Of a DNA stretch of 64,000 nucleotides, positions 45,198 to 57,982 are shown one piece after another (position 1 is the stretch's first letter; each line of letters begins with the position of its first letter). Source of the stretch: Lycium barbarum (Eukaryota > Streptophyta > Magnoliopsida > Solanales > Solanaceae); the NCBI RefSeq assembly GCF_019175385.1, contig NC_083344.1, positions 27,964,231-28,028,230 of the forward strand. Reading direction: 5' to 3'. Made by a program: the position numbers and the translations under genes. The notes below the pieces were generated by a model, which worked only from the letters and a program-made list of their open reading frames with translations, was not told where the DNA came from and did no database searches.

Positions 45198-48100
45198 TGT
45201 TATATCCCGTGTTTTCACACGTTGGAAAAATTTGAAAACAATCTTGACTTGTAAGAAATAAGGTCATAGTTGATTTTTATTTGACATAGGATTCGTGCAT
45301 AAAAGAGTATGGCTGTGAAAGTGTGGGATAAGGCTAAGGGTAAATTTGGAATTTTGGAAATTAGTTTCGGGAATTACAAAATGTGGGCTATAACTCATTG
45401 GGCTAAAAAAAATGAATTGAGGCCCAAACCATAGACCATGGCCGGCCACCATGGCCTTGGCCCAAGTCCATTTACATGGTCATGTGCTTGACCATGTGAC
45501 CAATAATTATAAGAAGACCAAGTCTTCATAGTATATCCATTAGAGAGCAAGAAAACCAAAGCAAAAATAAGAGCAAGAAGAGAGAAGGGTTTCGGGTTTG
45601 CTTGGGAAAAATCACTCCCAATAATATTGCTCCTAAAATTTTTCTTTTGTGGTTTTCCTACTAAATTGAGTAGCCTCTTCAACTTGGTGTAGTTGTCTTG
45701 GAGGGAGAAGCACTTGATTCATCAAAGTGAGCACAAGTTCAAGTGAAGAAGACTAGAGAATAAGGTAAGAATTCATCCCTTATCCTTGTGTTATGAAGTC
45801 TTGTTTGTGTTGTAGTATGTAGAAATGTGTTGATTGTATGAAGAAATGGATGTTTGCAAAGTGGGTGTGTGGTATATATGTGTAGTCGTGTGCATGTGTA
45901 TATTGTATAGCCATAATGTGCTGAATTCATGTTATATTCTAGTTGTGGTGGTAGTGAAATGCATATTGGGAATGAAAGTAGAATGAATTGAGTTGAAGTT
46001 GATAAAAAGAGTATATGGCCGTGGGGTGTGGAGTGTGTGGAATGGAAATGGATTAAGTTTGTTTAGTGTGTTAGTTGTGTTATTGTGATTCTTGCAATGT
46101 AAATGGAAGTAAAATGATATGATTTTGCTTTGAAATGAAATATAGAAACTTATGTCGCTTTAGTACGATTTTACGACGTTGTGAAAATAAAGATGTTAGG
46201 GTATAAGTTATGATGATCATTGATGGATTTGGAAGATGGAAACAGGTTATGAATATGTATGCCAAAGATTAGTAGTTTTGGACGAGTTAGGACTTTGGCG
46301 GAAAGTTTGTATATTATGTATATCGTATGTATAATTTGAGGAAACGATATGAAACACCTCTAAACTATGTTGTGATGATCTAGTTTGATAATGAATGCGA
46401 AATCATTGAAATTGGTTTGGGAATTGAAGTTGAAATGAAGGTTATGGCATTATGTCGGCAAGAAGAACTAGTTGTGCCATATTGTGTTTCTAATGTTTGT
46501 TGTTGATGTTGATGTTGTTGTTTGGGTTGTTGTTGATGATTTTGAGCCGAGTTGAATTCTCGGGGGTGCTATATGTATAGGGGAAGTGCTGTCGAAATTT
46601 CGGTAGACAAATATGAGTTGAATTGAATTCGTAGCATCTATAACTTACAATTGGTAAATGCGACCATTTGCAGATTTTCGACGAAACGGGGAGTGAGCTT
46701 GGATAGGCTTAAAAAGCTCAAAAGGTATGTAAAGCTACCCGATCCTTCTTTTGGCATGCCTAAGTGTATTAGAATCGGATTCGGGCCTCGAAAGACTTTC
46801 TGCCCATCGGAATCCGCAATTGAAAATCTCGCTTTTTCCTTCAGTAAGCTTGAGCCCTTTTGGTTTGTATTCTTGAAAATCATGCAAACTTTCCCTAAAC
46901 TACTTGGAAAGCTATAGAACGTCCGTAGAACCTTTGTAGGTGACCCCAGAAGCTTAAAACATGTAATTTGAGCCCACCGCCTTGCTTGTCCCGAGGTGGG
47001 CACGCTATTCCGGTTTTGCCCTTATTGTACTTAAGTCCTATTTTCGAGCGGTTTTTGAAAGAAATGTTTTGACTACCATTCTAATTACCTAACAAACATT
47101 GTTTTAAATATTCCATTAAGTCTGATAAATTGTTTTGACACTCGAAACGACTTCAGAAAGTTTATACTCTGTAATTCATTATGATATCCGAAACTCATTT
47201 ACTACGATCCCTTCCGACTTCATTGGATCGGTTTGTCTTTGATATGCCTCATCGAGTCTCTGGAAACATTTATGATATTTTAATTGCATTAGTCTCTCAC
47301 TACTCCACTCGTGGATGCCCCAATGTTTCCCACACTGAGCCCGGGCCAGGATATGTTGTCAAGCGTGATCCTCTGCATTGTTCGCCGTGCCTCGATGTGA
47401 GGGGGCAGGTATACGCGTACATGGGTCTGTGGAGTATGATGTGCCATGTCCGCTTGTTCTGATATTATTTGCTATGGCCATTTGATATGACATATTATGT
47501 TCGGGGTTATGCCCCTATTATGATTCTTCTGTGTTGTGGCACCAGCGTCGGGAGGGTGGCCACATTCTGTCTGCCGAGTCCCTTGGCAGGGGCCAGATTT
47601 GATATGACATATGTTTCTGTACACACTCTGCATGTTTTGAAAATATGTATCTGATACTTTGGATTTTCTGTTTACTTTCTGTACGTTCTGTACCAGTTAT
47701 GATTTTGTCTCTGTAATTCAGGCTTTACATATTCAGTACATATTTCGTACTGACCCCCTTTCTTCGGGGGCTGCGTTTTTATGTCGCGCAGGTACCGACG
47801 ACAGGTTTGTAGATCCGCCCGCTTAGGATCTTATTCTTCTATTTTGGGGCGCTTTTTTATTCAGAGCCCATCTTTTGGTACAGTCTGTCATTACTGTATA
47901 TGTATATTCTCGTTCATGGGTACGGCGGGGCCCTGTCCCGTCATATGATTCTGTCGTTCTGTTTAGAGGTCTGTGGACATGTTTGTGGGTTGGGGTCTTT
48001 CTGTACAGATGTGTGTATATGTTGTGTTTGGGCGATCCCATTCGCCGCGGCGGTCGGTCCGCATATATTTAAATGTTGCTTTGTTGGCCCTTTGTGGCCT

Positions 48101-48319
48101 TTGTTGGTATTTTGTGCATGTAGGGTATATGGGATAGTTCGTAAAACAAAGGAAACTCTGCCGAAATTTTCCTGGAAATTATCTAAATTTGAAATAAAGC
48201 CTTGTCGGCTTCTGCTATATACCTGAATGTGTTGGATAAAAATTGAGATAGCATTTGATAAATGTGTTTGGGTGCCCAGATCGGGCACTAGTCACGGCCT
48301 ACGGGGTTGGGTCATGACA
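45198..48319 (+). repeat. 3' LTR of element B
   Basis: TGTTATATCCCG to GGGTCATGACA, 3,122 bp, with the same internal features as the 5' LTR. The last GTCGTGACA carries a CG to CA change. Confidence 0.96.
47733..47770 (+). other. Conserved LTR double stem-loop (B 3' LTR)
   Basis: TCAGTAC-ATATTTC-GTACTGA then CCCCC-TTTCTTC-GGGGG, both stems perfect. Confidence 0.8.
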
Positions 48320-48324
48320 CTGAG

Positions 48325-50197
48325 CATAAGAAAGCTAAGACAAAGACTAAAAGATATATCAAAATAAAAAAACAACCTAAGTGTAGAGTCTGTTTCTTGC
48401 TTGTTTGCCTTCCACTTGGTTAATTCTGTGATTCAAATATCTGCTCTCGACATTCTGTCCCTGCCTTATCACATCCTGATGTAGTATTCTGAACATAAGT
48501 TGAATATAAAGCACCTCATAGCCTTCAACAGGACTTAATACCAAGCATTCAACCTCTGACTCCCTTTGTTGTGACTTCTATGATCATATTGACCAATATT
48601 TGGACCTTGGAGACTATCATGCACCCTGTGCATCTTGTTTACCCCTTAGCTTGGCATTTCTTTGTCACTACCTTGAATGGTTACCCTTGCTTGTCCATGC
48701 TATTTTGAACTGCCATCCTGCTCTGGTTTGGTGCTTGTTTCAGCCTTACTTGACACTTATAACACCTTGTTTTGCTTGCCTATGCATTATTAGACATTAC
48801 CTTCACTTTGCTTATCTTATTCCTACATTGCTTGGCATTTCTTTGGACTCTGTTTGATTTTTTTGGAATTAGTTGAACTTCCAGTTTGAAGCTAATACAA
48901 TTCTACACAATTTACTTTGACTAGCGATTTGATTAACACTTTAGATTCAAGACTTGCATGAGATGTTAAAATCGAGTAGAAATCCTAGCTTTTGGTTTGA
49001 GAAGTTGAGTTGAGACCATAGCTATTCTTGATTTGTTTTCTAGGAATTTCTGGATAAGTTATAACTTGTATATGGCCTAAATATAATGTTTTAGAGTTAA
49101 GGTTGATGGAATATTTAGTGTATACCTAGTATATGTGAAGGGTATGCCCCTTGAAAGGTTTTGCTCTTCACATCTAATGGTATATTGGTTTATATCATGT
49201 ATATCTCAGTCCTGATGCTTACAAAAATTTGAGGAAAGTCAGCTGGTATACTATGTATATCAAGCCTTGACAATTATAAAATAAAAAGCGGGGGGGGGGG
49301 GGGGGGGGTGTAGCTTGGGCTTGCCTTTTCCATTTGGGCCGAATTATACACAGTCCCATGACCGAGCTGTTTGGGTAGGCGTCGTATCTGGGCCATTATT
49401 GTTTCAATGATAACTGTTTTTTGTTGGGCTTGGCCCAATAAAAATTGTAATTCGTTTTGGCATTATAATAATTACTACAACCTTTAATTTTGTACTTAGC
49501 TTAATGTGTGAGCGTATGCTAATGTTATGTACACACGTTTGTATCTTTGTCCACTCAAACCCATTGGTGGTCCCCAACAGGGCCTGCTAACATATATAGA
49601 TCGAGTCAACCCCACTTGGAGCGAAATGGAGCATATGTTTGAATTAAGATGAGACTGATTGCATAACTATTTTCCTTTTGGGCTTGGTTGGCCCAAATTC
49701 TCTACCTCATTTAAATTATGTACTTTAAATTGTCATTTGCATAATTGTTGTGCCAAGTGGAACCCTTATGAGATTGACGTATTTTAAAGTCGCTAAAAAG
49801 GATTTGCAACAAAATGAAGACATAGTTGTAAAGCATTAATGCAATTTGGGACTTATTTGATTAAAGGACTAAAACTGCCGATTTTATGAAATTTTGGACT
49901 GATTTGAACTTTTATAAAAACCATGGACTTGGACGTGTGGACTGATTCAGACAAAACTTATGAGACTAATTATGTTTATTTAGACTTAGGCTAAAGAATA
50001 AAAATTTACTAAAACTTAGAAAAAGATAGAAATAAAAATGGACTATATATATGTATGTAAAATATTATATAAGTTATAATAGTATACCTAACATATTTTC
50101 TTAAAAACTATTTTCTTATACTCTAAAATATTTTTTCAAAATTATTTTTGGGTGGACTTACATAGAGTCCTAATTAGGCTAAGAGCCTTAGGGTATC
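48325..50197 (+). other. Unassigned AT-rich repeat-like region between B and C
   Basis: 1.9 kb with no supported gene. The open frame at 48600-48857 (Leu/Cys/His-rich) has no recognisable motif. The right part (about 49300-50197) has short GGGCC and GGCCC motifs and an AT-rich end, reminiscent of the later part of the Ogre-like LTR at 3205-8147, but I cannot align them confidently. Strand is unknown. It may be an old LTR fragment whose other half lies beyond C. Confidence 0.35.
49290..49308 (+). repeat. 19-G homopolymer
   Basis: Uninterrupted G19 in otherwise AT-rich DNA. The length may be unreliable in sequencing. Confidence 0.9.
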
Positions 50198-50661
50198 TAT
50201 CACGACCCAACCGAAGGGCCGCGACGGGCACCCGGTGCTGACCCACCCGGACACCTCTTATCATACTTTCACATTTACATCTAGGTGAGCCACATAGCTA
50301 AATCATACTTTCCATCCACTATTCATACTAATCCCATTGGGCAACAATACATATATATCACCATCAATGACAATGCCCATATAAATGTATATAAGCCGAC
50401 GAGGCTAACAAAATGATATCTAAATTATGGGCGGCTAAGGCCAAATACATCTAACCATATACACATGTCAACGAGCCTCTAAGGAGAGTATGTCATATCA
50501 CATAGGCGGGATAGGACCCCGCCATGCCCATGAGTATGTACACAAAAGAATAAATACCAAAAGCTGTAGCTCCAAATGAAATGGAGCTCCGTTATGTAGT
50601 CCCAGAGTAATAAAGCTATGGATCAAGTCTGTCTCTCTGGCCACCTGCGGGCATGACGCAG

Positions 50662-50702
50662 CGTCCACAAACAAAAGGACGTCAATACGAAGAATGTACT
50701 GA
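50662..50702 (-). other. Conserved LTR double stem-loop (C 3' LTR)
   Basis: In LTR orientation TCAGTAC-ATTCTTC-GTATTGA then CGTCC-TTTTGTTTGT-GGACG. Confidence 0.75.
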
Positions 50703-52094
50703 GTATGTAAAGCATGATAAACATCATTATGAAAGCATAATAGACGACATATGAAATAGCATAAGATGGGAGGTAGCAGAACCATCGTCATAAACACTTG
50801 CCTGATTTTTTTTTATTGGGACATTCCATTTCTAATGCGTAACCGGGTACATACATCCATATCCGTATCCGTATTCATATCCATTTTCATATTCATAGAA
50901 CATTCGTATTCGTATCAAATACATAGCGTAAACATATCCATATCATATACATGGCATACCCGCCCATGAAGGTTTAGTGTTTCACATACCTGAGCCTTGG
51001 CAAGGCTCAGGGTTGTCCGTACCCAAATGCAGTGGAGCGCGCGCAATATATATATATATATTCTACCCGGCTATATAAGCTCGGGGTTTCATAATATTCA
51101 TACATATACACATATACATAAAAGCTCATAAGCATCTTTAGCATCATTACTATCGTCGTTCATTACATCTATCCCCAGAGGATTACTCATCATATAAGGA
51201 ATTTAGTACAATCGTAACATATCGAGGATCATGAGCTTAGTAGCCTTTAAAGATAGAATCATTTGGAGGACATCATAGGCTCATGAAAGAATAAATATAT
51301 GGCCAGAGAACCATGCCTTATCGAAAGAAGGGTTAGCCTTAAATATCGTTTCGTTCAACTATTCTATCACTTGAATGTTCTCCTTCAATGCTCACATTTC
51401 TACCTTCATTAGAGTTATACTAACATTAGAAAATCGATAGCCTAGCATACTTGACTAAAGCTAGAGAAAATTCGACAGCATCTCCTTTATTTATACGACT
51501 TCGTCCATATCATATATCAACTCCCAAACACATATAATAACATTCACAACATCATAACAATAGCCTTTTTCCACCTATATTATCCATATTCCTCCATTCA
51601 CTTCCAATCATCCGTATCCATGGTCATAGCACACTATTACATTCACTCATATACAATGTCTATCCCATGTTCTCAACATCATTTATAACATAATCATAAT
51701 CACAACATATCAAGAATCGTGACTCAATATAGATTACTACTTATAAACATCATAAAAACCACGTTTAGACTTCATTTTCTACCTTCTCCTTCCACCCAAG
51801 TTTTTCTACAACCAAAAATTCTCAACAACATGAAATAAGCATGGATACTAACCTTTTCATCCTATATAAACAAGCTTTGGAGCAGCTATCAACTAGTGCA
51901 AAACCCTAGCTACAATGCCCATGTATTTCTTGTAGTCCTCTAACCCTAAGAAGCATTCTAACACATAAATACTTGATTCTAGTCTTTTGATCTTTGTGTT
52001 CTCTTGGACTTGAGTGGAATGTGCTTAAAGAAGGGTTTTGAGCTCTCAATACTTGTAGGAGATCAAAAATGAAGTAAAATAACCCAAGGCATCT

Positions 52095-52290
52095 ATTTAT
52101 ACAAAAACTAAAAATCAGCCCGTCGGGTACTATACGGACACTTATACGGTCTGTATAGTATTGCACGGTCCGTATAAGTGGTCGTGGTTAACCACCCTGA
52201 AAATCATCTCCCTGCTGGGAGTTATACGGACCCTTATACGGACCGTATAATGTTATACGGACCGTATAAGTCGGACGCATAACTCCATTT
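52095..52290 (-). promoter_or_regulatory. TATA box with upstream dyad repeats (C 3' LTR)
   Basis: Minus-strand TATAAAT at 52095-52101. Upstream (52128-52290) are two adjacent TTATACGGACCGTATAA dyads (52234-52250 and 52253-52269) and several half or imperfect copies. Same arrangement as the D LTRs, whose other sequence has diverged. Confidence 0.65.
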
Positions 52291-52619
52291 TTCCTGAAAT
52301 GATCTTCGTCGTTCGTTTGATTCAATCCTCAGGGAACCTTCTTAACACTTGTTTAACACCTCATTAACTATCTAAGGGACGGTATAACTCTTCTACAAAA
52401 CATCACTAAATCATCATTAACGTGTTTCTCGTAAATCTTTCCCGATACATAACGTATACCTTGCCTTCCTTAGCAAACTTCCTTCTCTTACTTCAAATGT
52501 CTTTGCACCCTCATTTAGGGTCATCAAATGCTATTTTTACTCATTGAAATATCGTATACTTCGTGCTCCTCGTTAGTCTATTCACTCTGCATCAACAGAA
52601 AATTTTTCGATGTGTAACA

Positions 52620-52654
52620 TTCTCCCCCCTTAAGAACAATCGTCCTCGAATGTT
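52620..52654 (-). promoter_or_regulatory. Polypurine tract and PPT-adjacent hairpin (C)
   Basis: Minus strand AACATTCG-AGGA-CGATTGTT (one mismatch), followed by TTAAGGGGGGAGAA up to the LTR start at 52619. Confidence 0.85.
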
Positions 52655-52821
52655 AAGTTCTCGGGAATTCTATAAAACATTTGTCAGAGTTTTCCCTGTA
52701 ACATGGCACTACCATCCTGTCACAACAGCCCATAATAACAATGCCTCACAGGGCCACAACACCATAGCAATAAAGTTTGGCCACACACGGCCCAAATGCA
52801 TAAAATGGAAACATACATACC

Positions 52822-55800
52822 TCATGATCTTGATGTCTCATCTTGGATCTCTTCTGGGGGATGGAATAAGTGCAGGTACTTGGATTTCACATTTTCTTCT
52901 GCTTCCCATGTCATTTCTTCGCGGTTATTATTTCTCCACAAAACCTTAACTGAGACCACTTCTTTGTTTCTAAGTCTCCGTACTTGCCTATCTAATATGG
53001 CAATGGGTACCTCTTCATAGGTCAACCTTTCTGTCACTTGACAATCATTTACCGGTACGATCTTAGTAGGATCTCCAACACATTTACGAAGCATCGAGAC
53101 ATGGAAGACTAGGTGAACTGACTCCAAATCAGGAGGTAGATCTAACTTGTAAGCCACTTTCCCTACCTTGCGCACAATCTCATAAGGCCCAATATATTGG
53201 GGACTACGCTTCCCCTTTTTGCCAAACCTCATAACTCCTTTCATTGGCGACACCTTTAGGAATACCCAATCTTTCACTTGGAACCCTAAGTCCCTTCGAC
53301 GATTATTCGGATGGGACTTCTGACGACTTTGATCTCCTAATAGCTGATCTTGTATGAGCTTAACTTTCTCTATGGATTATTGGACCAAGTCTGGACCTAT
53401 CAATTCAGTCTCTCCTACTTCGAACCACCCAACTGGGGATCTACACTTTCGCCCATATAAAGCCTCATACGGTGCCATTTGAATGCTAGAATGATAACTA
53501 TTGTTATAAGCAAATTCGATAAGTGGTAAGTGATCATCCCAATTACCTCCAAAATCCATCATGCATGCCTGTAGCATATCCTTGAGAGTCTGAATTGTAC
53601 GTTCAGCTTGTCCGTCAGTCTGCGGATGAAATGTCGTACTAAGGCTCACATGAGTCCCCAAACGCTCCTGGAAGGTCTTCCAAAAATTAGCTGTTAACTG
53701 AGTTCCTCTATCTGAGATAATAGATACCAGAACACCATGGAGTCGCACTATCTCTTTAACGTAAAGCTTTGCATAATCTTCTGCCATATATGTAGTTTTG
53801 ACTGGTAAGAAATGAGCCGACTTCGTGAGTCTATCCACAATCACCCATATAGAGTCATACTTACGTCGAGAACGGGGTACGGCTGTAATGAAGTCCATGT
53901 TAACTACTTCCCACTTCCAAGTTGGAATTTCCATAGCTTGCAACAGTCCGCCCGACTTTTGGTGCTCGATTTTCACTTGTTGATAGTTGGGACATTGAGT
54001 TACGAATTTCGCTATATCTTTCTTCATCCCATTCGACCAATATATAGATTTAAGATCATGGTACATTTTCATTGCTCCGGGGTGGACAGAATAACGGGAG
54101 CAATGAGCTTTTCTCAATATTTGGTGGCGTAATCCTGCCACATCAGGAACACATAATCTGCCTCGGCATCAGAGAACTCCGTCTCCTGCAATCTCAAATG
54201 ATGACTTCTCCTACTGAGGGAGTGTATCTCTGTAATGCATTAGCATGGGATCTTCGTATTGTCGCTCTTTCACTTGCACAACTAGCGACGAGACTGCTGA
54301 ATTTTGAATTACCATTGTTACTTGAGTCTACTACTCGAACTCCTAGGCTAGCTAACTGCTGGAGCTCACGATCCATTTCTCTTTTCTCTGGTCGTACATC
54401 ACACAAACTTTGCATGGATCTACAGCTAAGAGCATCAGCCCCAACATTTGCCTTTCCGGGGTGATATAGGATATCAACATCATAATCTTTTAGCAATTCC
54501 AACCATCGTCGTTGCCCCAAATTCAACTCTTTTTGCTTGAAGATATACTGAAGACTCTTATAATCTGTATAAATATCCATATGAACAACATACAAGTAAT
54601 GTCTCCACATCTTTAATACCTGAATCACTGCAGCCAATTCAAGGTCATGGGTTGGATAATTTTTGTCATGTTTTTGTAATTGCCTTGAAGCATACGCAAT
54701 CACCTTACCATGTTGCATCAACACACAGCCTAGCCCAATGCCAGAAGCATCGCAATAAACAACATAACCTTCCAATCCCTCTGGAAGTGTCAGGACAGGG
54801 GCAGAAGTTAATCTATCCTTTAGTTCTTGAAAACTACGTTCACAAGCATCTGTCCATTGAAATTTTACTGATTTCTAGGTCAGTTTTGTAAGTGGTGCAG
54901 AAATAGAGGAAAAGCCTTCTACAAATCTCCTGTAATAACCTGATAAGCCCAGAAAACTACGAACCTCCGTAGGAGTCGTGGGCCTTGGCCAAGTCTTTAT
55001 GGCCTCAATGTTTTGGCTATCTACCCGAATGCCATCAGCTGAAACAATGTGCCCCAGAAATGTCACTGTGTTCAACCAAAACTCACACTTAAAAAATGTT
55101 GCAAACAACTCTCGAGTTTGAAGAATTCTAAGGATAGTACGCAAATGATCTGCATGCTCTGCCTCGGATCTAGAATACACCAAGATATTGTCGATGAATA
55201 CAATCACAAATAAATATAGGAAGGGCCTGAACACATCGTTCATCAAATCCATAAATACTGCCGGTGCATTAGTTAGTCCAAATGACATCACCCGAATCTC
55301 AAAATTGCCATATCTTGTTCTGAAGGCTGTCTTAGGGATATCTTTCTCCCTAACTCTCACTTGATGATACCCAGATCTCAAATCTATCTTTGAAAACCAT
55401 TTGGCATTTTGTAATTGGTCAAATAGGTCATCAATCCTTAGAAGAGGATATTTATTCTTAATCGTCACCTTATTCAGTTGCCGATAGTCAATGCACATTC
55501 GTAAAGAGCCGTCTTTCTTTCTGACAAACAATACGGGTGCTCCCCATGGGGATGAGCTAGGCCTAATGAAGCCTTTCTCAAGCAAGTCTTTCAATTGCTC
55601 CTTCAACTCTTTCAACTCTGCGAGAGCCATTCTATAAGGAGGAATAGATAGAGGATTGGTGTCTGGCAACACATCAATAGCAAAATCAATCTCTCTTTTC
55701 GGAGGAAGGCCTGGAAGCACTTCCGGGAATACATCCGGAAACTCATTCACTACGGGAACTGACTGAAGATTCGGCGGTTCAGCTTCTACATCTTGAACCC

Positions 55801-57625
55801 GAACTAGATGATAAATGCAACCTTTTGTGATCATTTTCCTTGCCATTAGATAGGAAATAAACCTACCTTTTGGTGACGCAGTATTCCCTTTCCATTCTAA
55901 AACTGGTTCTCGCAGAAATTGGAAACGAACCATTTTCATTCTACAATCACCATTGGCATAGCAAGAAGTCAACCAATCCATGCCCATAATAACATCAAAA
56001 TCCACCATTTTTAATTCATGTAAGTCAACCATAGTACGATGGTCATAAATCACAACTATACAACTTCTATATACTCGGCTAGCTATTACCGATTCACCAA
56101 CAGGTGTAGATATCTCAAAAGGTTTGATCGACTCCAGTTTGACTCTAAACCGACCCGCAACATATGGAGTAACATATGAAAATGTGGAGCCCGGATTTAT
56201 CAAAGCATATACATCATGAGAAAATACCGATAATATACCTGTGGCAACATCCGGAGAAGACTCAAGATCTTGGCGTCCAGCCAAAGCATAAATACGGTGC
56301 TGAAGGCCGCTAGAACTGGGGACTCTCCCTCTGCCTCTACCATGGCCGACAGGCGCATATGAACCTGGCCCCATAGGGCGTATAAATGATGAAGATCCGG
56401 CTACCGACCCTGAAGGCTGGGTCCTACCTCTACCACCAACTGAGAGGCAATCATGCATAATATGGCCTGGCCGACCACATGAATAGCAAACCTCTGAACC
56501 CAATCGGCACTGACCCTAATGTAACTTCCCATACTGGGAACATCGTGGCATGGCTGGTCTCGCCTGACCCGAATCACTCCTGAACTGAGATCCTGTAAAG
56601 CTCTGACTCGGCCCGGAATGAGTAGATCTATCAAATCTCTAGCCCGAAAACCGTGGAGACGCACTAGTCATAGAATGGCCTGAATGCCCAGAAAACAACT
56701 GTCTGTGCCCGCCTCTAAACTCACTCATCAGACCCAAAGATCTATCCCTCTTGTTATACCCTCTATCATGCTCACGCTCACTTCTTTGTTGTTGTTTAAT
56801 TTCTTCTAAATTATGGGCATGGGCTTGGATACGTGAATTATCCATATTGTCCTGAAGGGACGCAGTCAAGCACCTATCCATTAAATGTGGGCCTAGGCCT
56901 TTCACAAATTAGTGCACTCAGTCACCCATATCCGCTACCATGGCCGAAGCATACCTAACCAGCGAATTGAAGCGGAGACTATACTCTAGAGCACTCATAC
57001 TTTCTTGCCTCAAATTTCAGAACTTATCGACTCTAGGTCGTCGAACTTTCGGAGGCAGGTAGTGTCGGAGGAAAGACTCTACAAATTCTTGTCATACCAG
57101 GGGAGGCGCATTGGCTCCCCGTGAAGCCATCCAAACCGTGTACCAATGAACCGCAACATCCCTCAATCTATAGGATGCTAACTCTACCGATTCGGTGTCC
57201 AAAGCATGTATCAACCGAAGTGTCCTCAACATTCCATCAATAAAATTCTGACGGTCCTCATCCGGCTTTGATCCAAAGAATTCCGGAGGGTTCAGGCTAA
57301 CAAAATCACGGGCCTTTGCAATAATAGCCCTATCACCTTGCCCTATACCCTGCCGCTGAGTCTGGGTAGCAACCAATTGAGTAAGCAAATGAATGGCCTA
57401 TTTTACATCTTGGCCTGAAGCATCCGGTGGAGGAGCCGGAGGTGCTGGAGCTGGGGCTGAGGCTCCTTCACGCTCCTCAGAAATAGGCACTAAATGGGAC
57501 GACTGATATTGAGCCGCATTCTAGGACTCACTTTCCTCTACAACCGTTGGCGGTGCTCTTTCAGCCCGTTTTTCTACCACTGTCTTGCCTTTTTGGGCTG
57601 CCGTAGCCTTTCTCTTTACAGGCAT
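52822..57625 (-). pseudogene. Element C gag-pol pseudogene
   Basis: Minus-strand polyprotein starting MPVKRKATAAQKGK at 57625. Stops interrupt the gag at about 57521 and 57397, with further breaks near 57090, 56900 and 56510. Zinc knuckle [14 protein letters not shown] at 56447-56488 is intact. Protease reads INPGS, with the catalytic Asp changed to Asn at 56195-56197. Reverse transcriptase reads FIDNILVYS, with the second catalytic Asp changed to Asn at 55187-55189. RNase H begins VVYCDASG (about 54770). A frameshift lies near 54290. The integrase keeps HHCC-like residues, although one Cys motif reads CPNYQQ, and ISDRGTQ (about 53710). The tail is VKVLWRNNN and ends at 52822. Genetically dead in at least two enzymes. 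Confidence 0.94.
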
Positions 57626-57735
57626 CTCTGAAATACATAACACACGGTTAAGGAAAAAGAAGTTCTTGTGTCATAGGTCTATCGCAAGATCTTATGAAGA
57701 ACGAAGGTCACTCCTTCCTAAAATGCCCGCAGCCT

Positions 57736-57775
57736 CTTGTTTATAAGTGTGGCGTGCAACACACCCATAACCAAG
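57736..57775 (-). other. Leader stem-loop (element C)
   Basis: Minus strand CTTGGTTATGGGTGTG pairs with CACACTTATAAACAAG, with one mismatch and two G-U pairs; loop TTGCACGC contains TGCA. Same place as in B and G. Confidence 0.65.
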
Positions 57776-57818
57776 ACTCTATTGGACACAGCTCATAGAC
57801 ACACCCTAGGACAGAACT

Positions 57819-57830
57819 ACTCTGATACCA
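57819..57830 (-). promoter_or_regulatory. Primer binding site of element C
   Basis: Minus strand TGGTATCAGAGT, 11 of 12 bases as in the other elements, four bases after the LTR end. Confidence 0.9.
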
Positions 57831-57982
57831 CTTTTGTCACGACCCAACCAGAGGGCCGCGACGGGCACCCGGTGCTGACCCACCCGGTCACCTCTTATCA
57901 TACTTTCACATTTACATCTAGGTGAGCCACATAGGTAAATTATACTTTCCATCCATTATTCATACTAATCCTATTGGGCAAT

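Larger units (their letters stand above)
36869..48319 (+). mobile_element. Element B: complete chromovirus (Tekay/Del-like) with two LTRs
   Basis: 11,451 bp with direct repeats ctgag at 36864-36868 and 48320-48324. LTRs are 3,125 and 3,122 bp and differ at roughly 70 positions by my count (about 2%). Between them lie a primer site, leader, one gag-pol frame, PPT hairpin and polypurine tract. It is the best preserved element in the window, but it cannot encode its proteins. It inserted 17 bp outside the end of LTR K. Confidence 0.96.
50198..52619 (-). repeat. 3' LTR of element C
   Basis: Minus strand TGTTACACATCGAAAAATTT to GGTTGGGTCGTGATA, 2,422 bp. The final CA has become TA. TATA plus dyad cluster at 52095-52290, a hairpin region with CCTTGGCAAGGCTCAG at about 50990-51010, and the double stem-loop at 50662-50702. 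Confidence 0.93.

Noticed and set aside
48600..48857. 85-codon open frame in the unassigned region
   Set aside because: Short, Leu/Cys-rich, with no motif and no supporting context.
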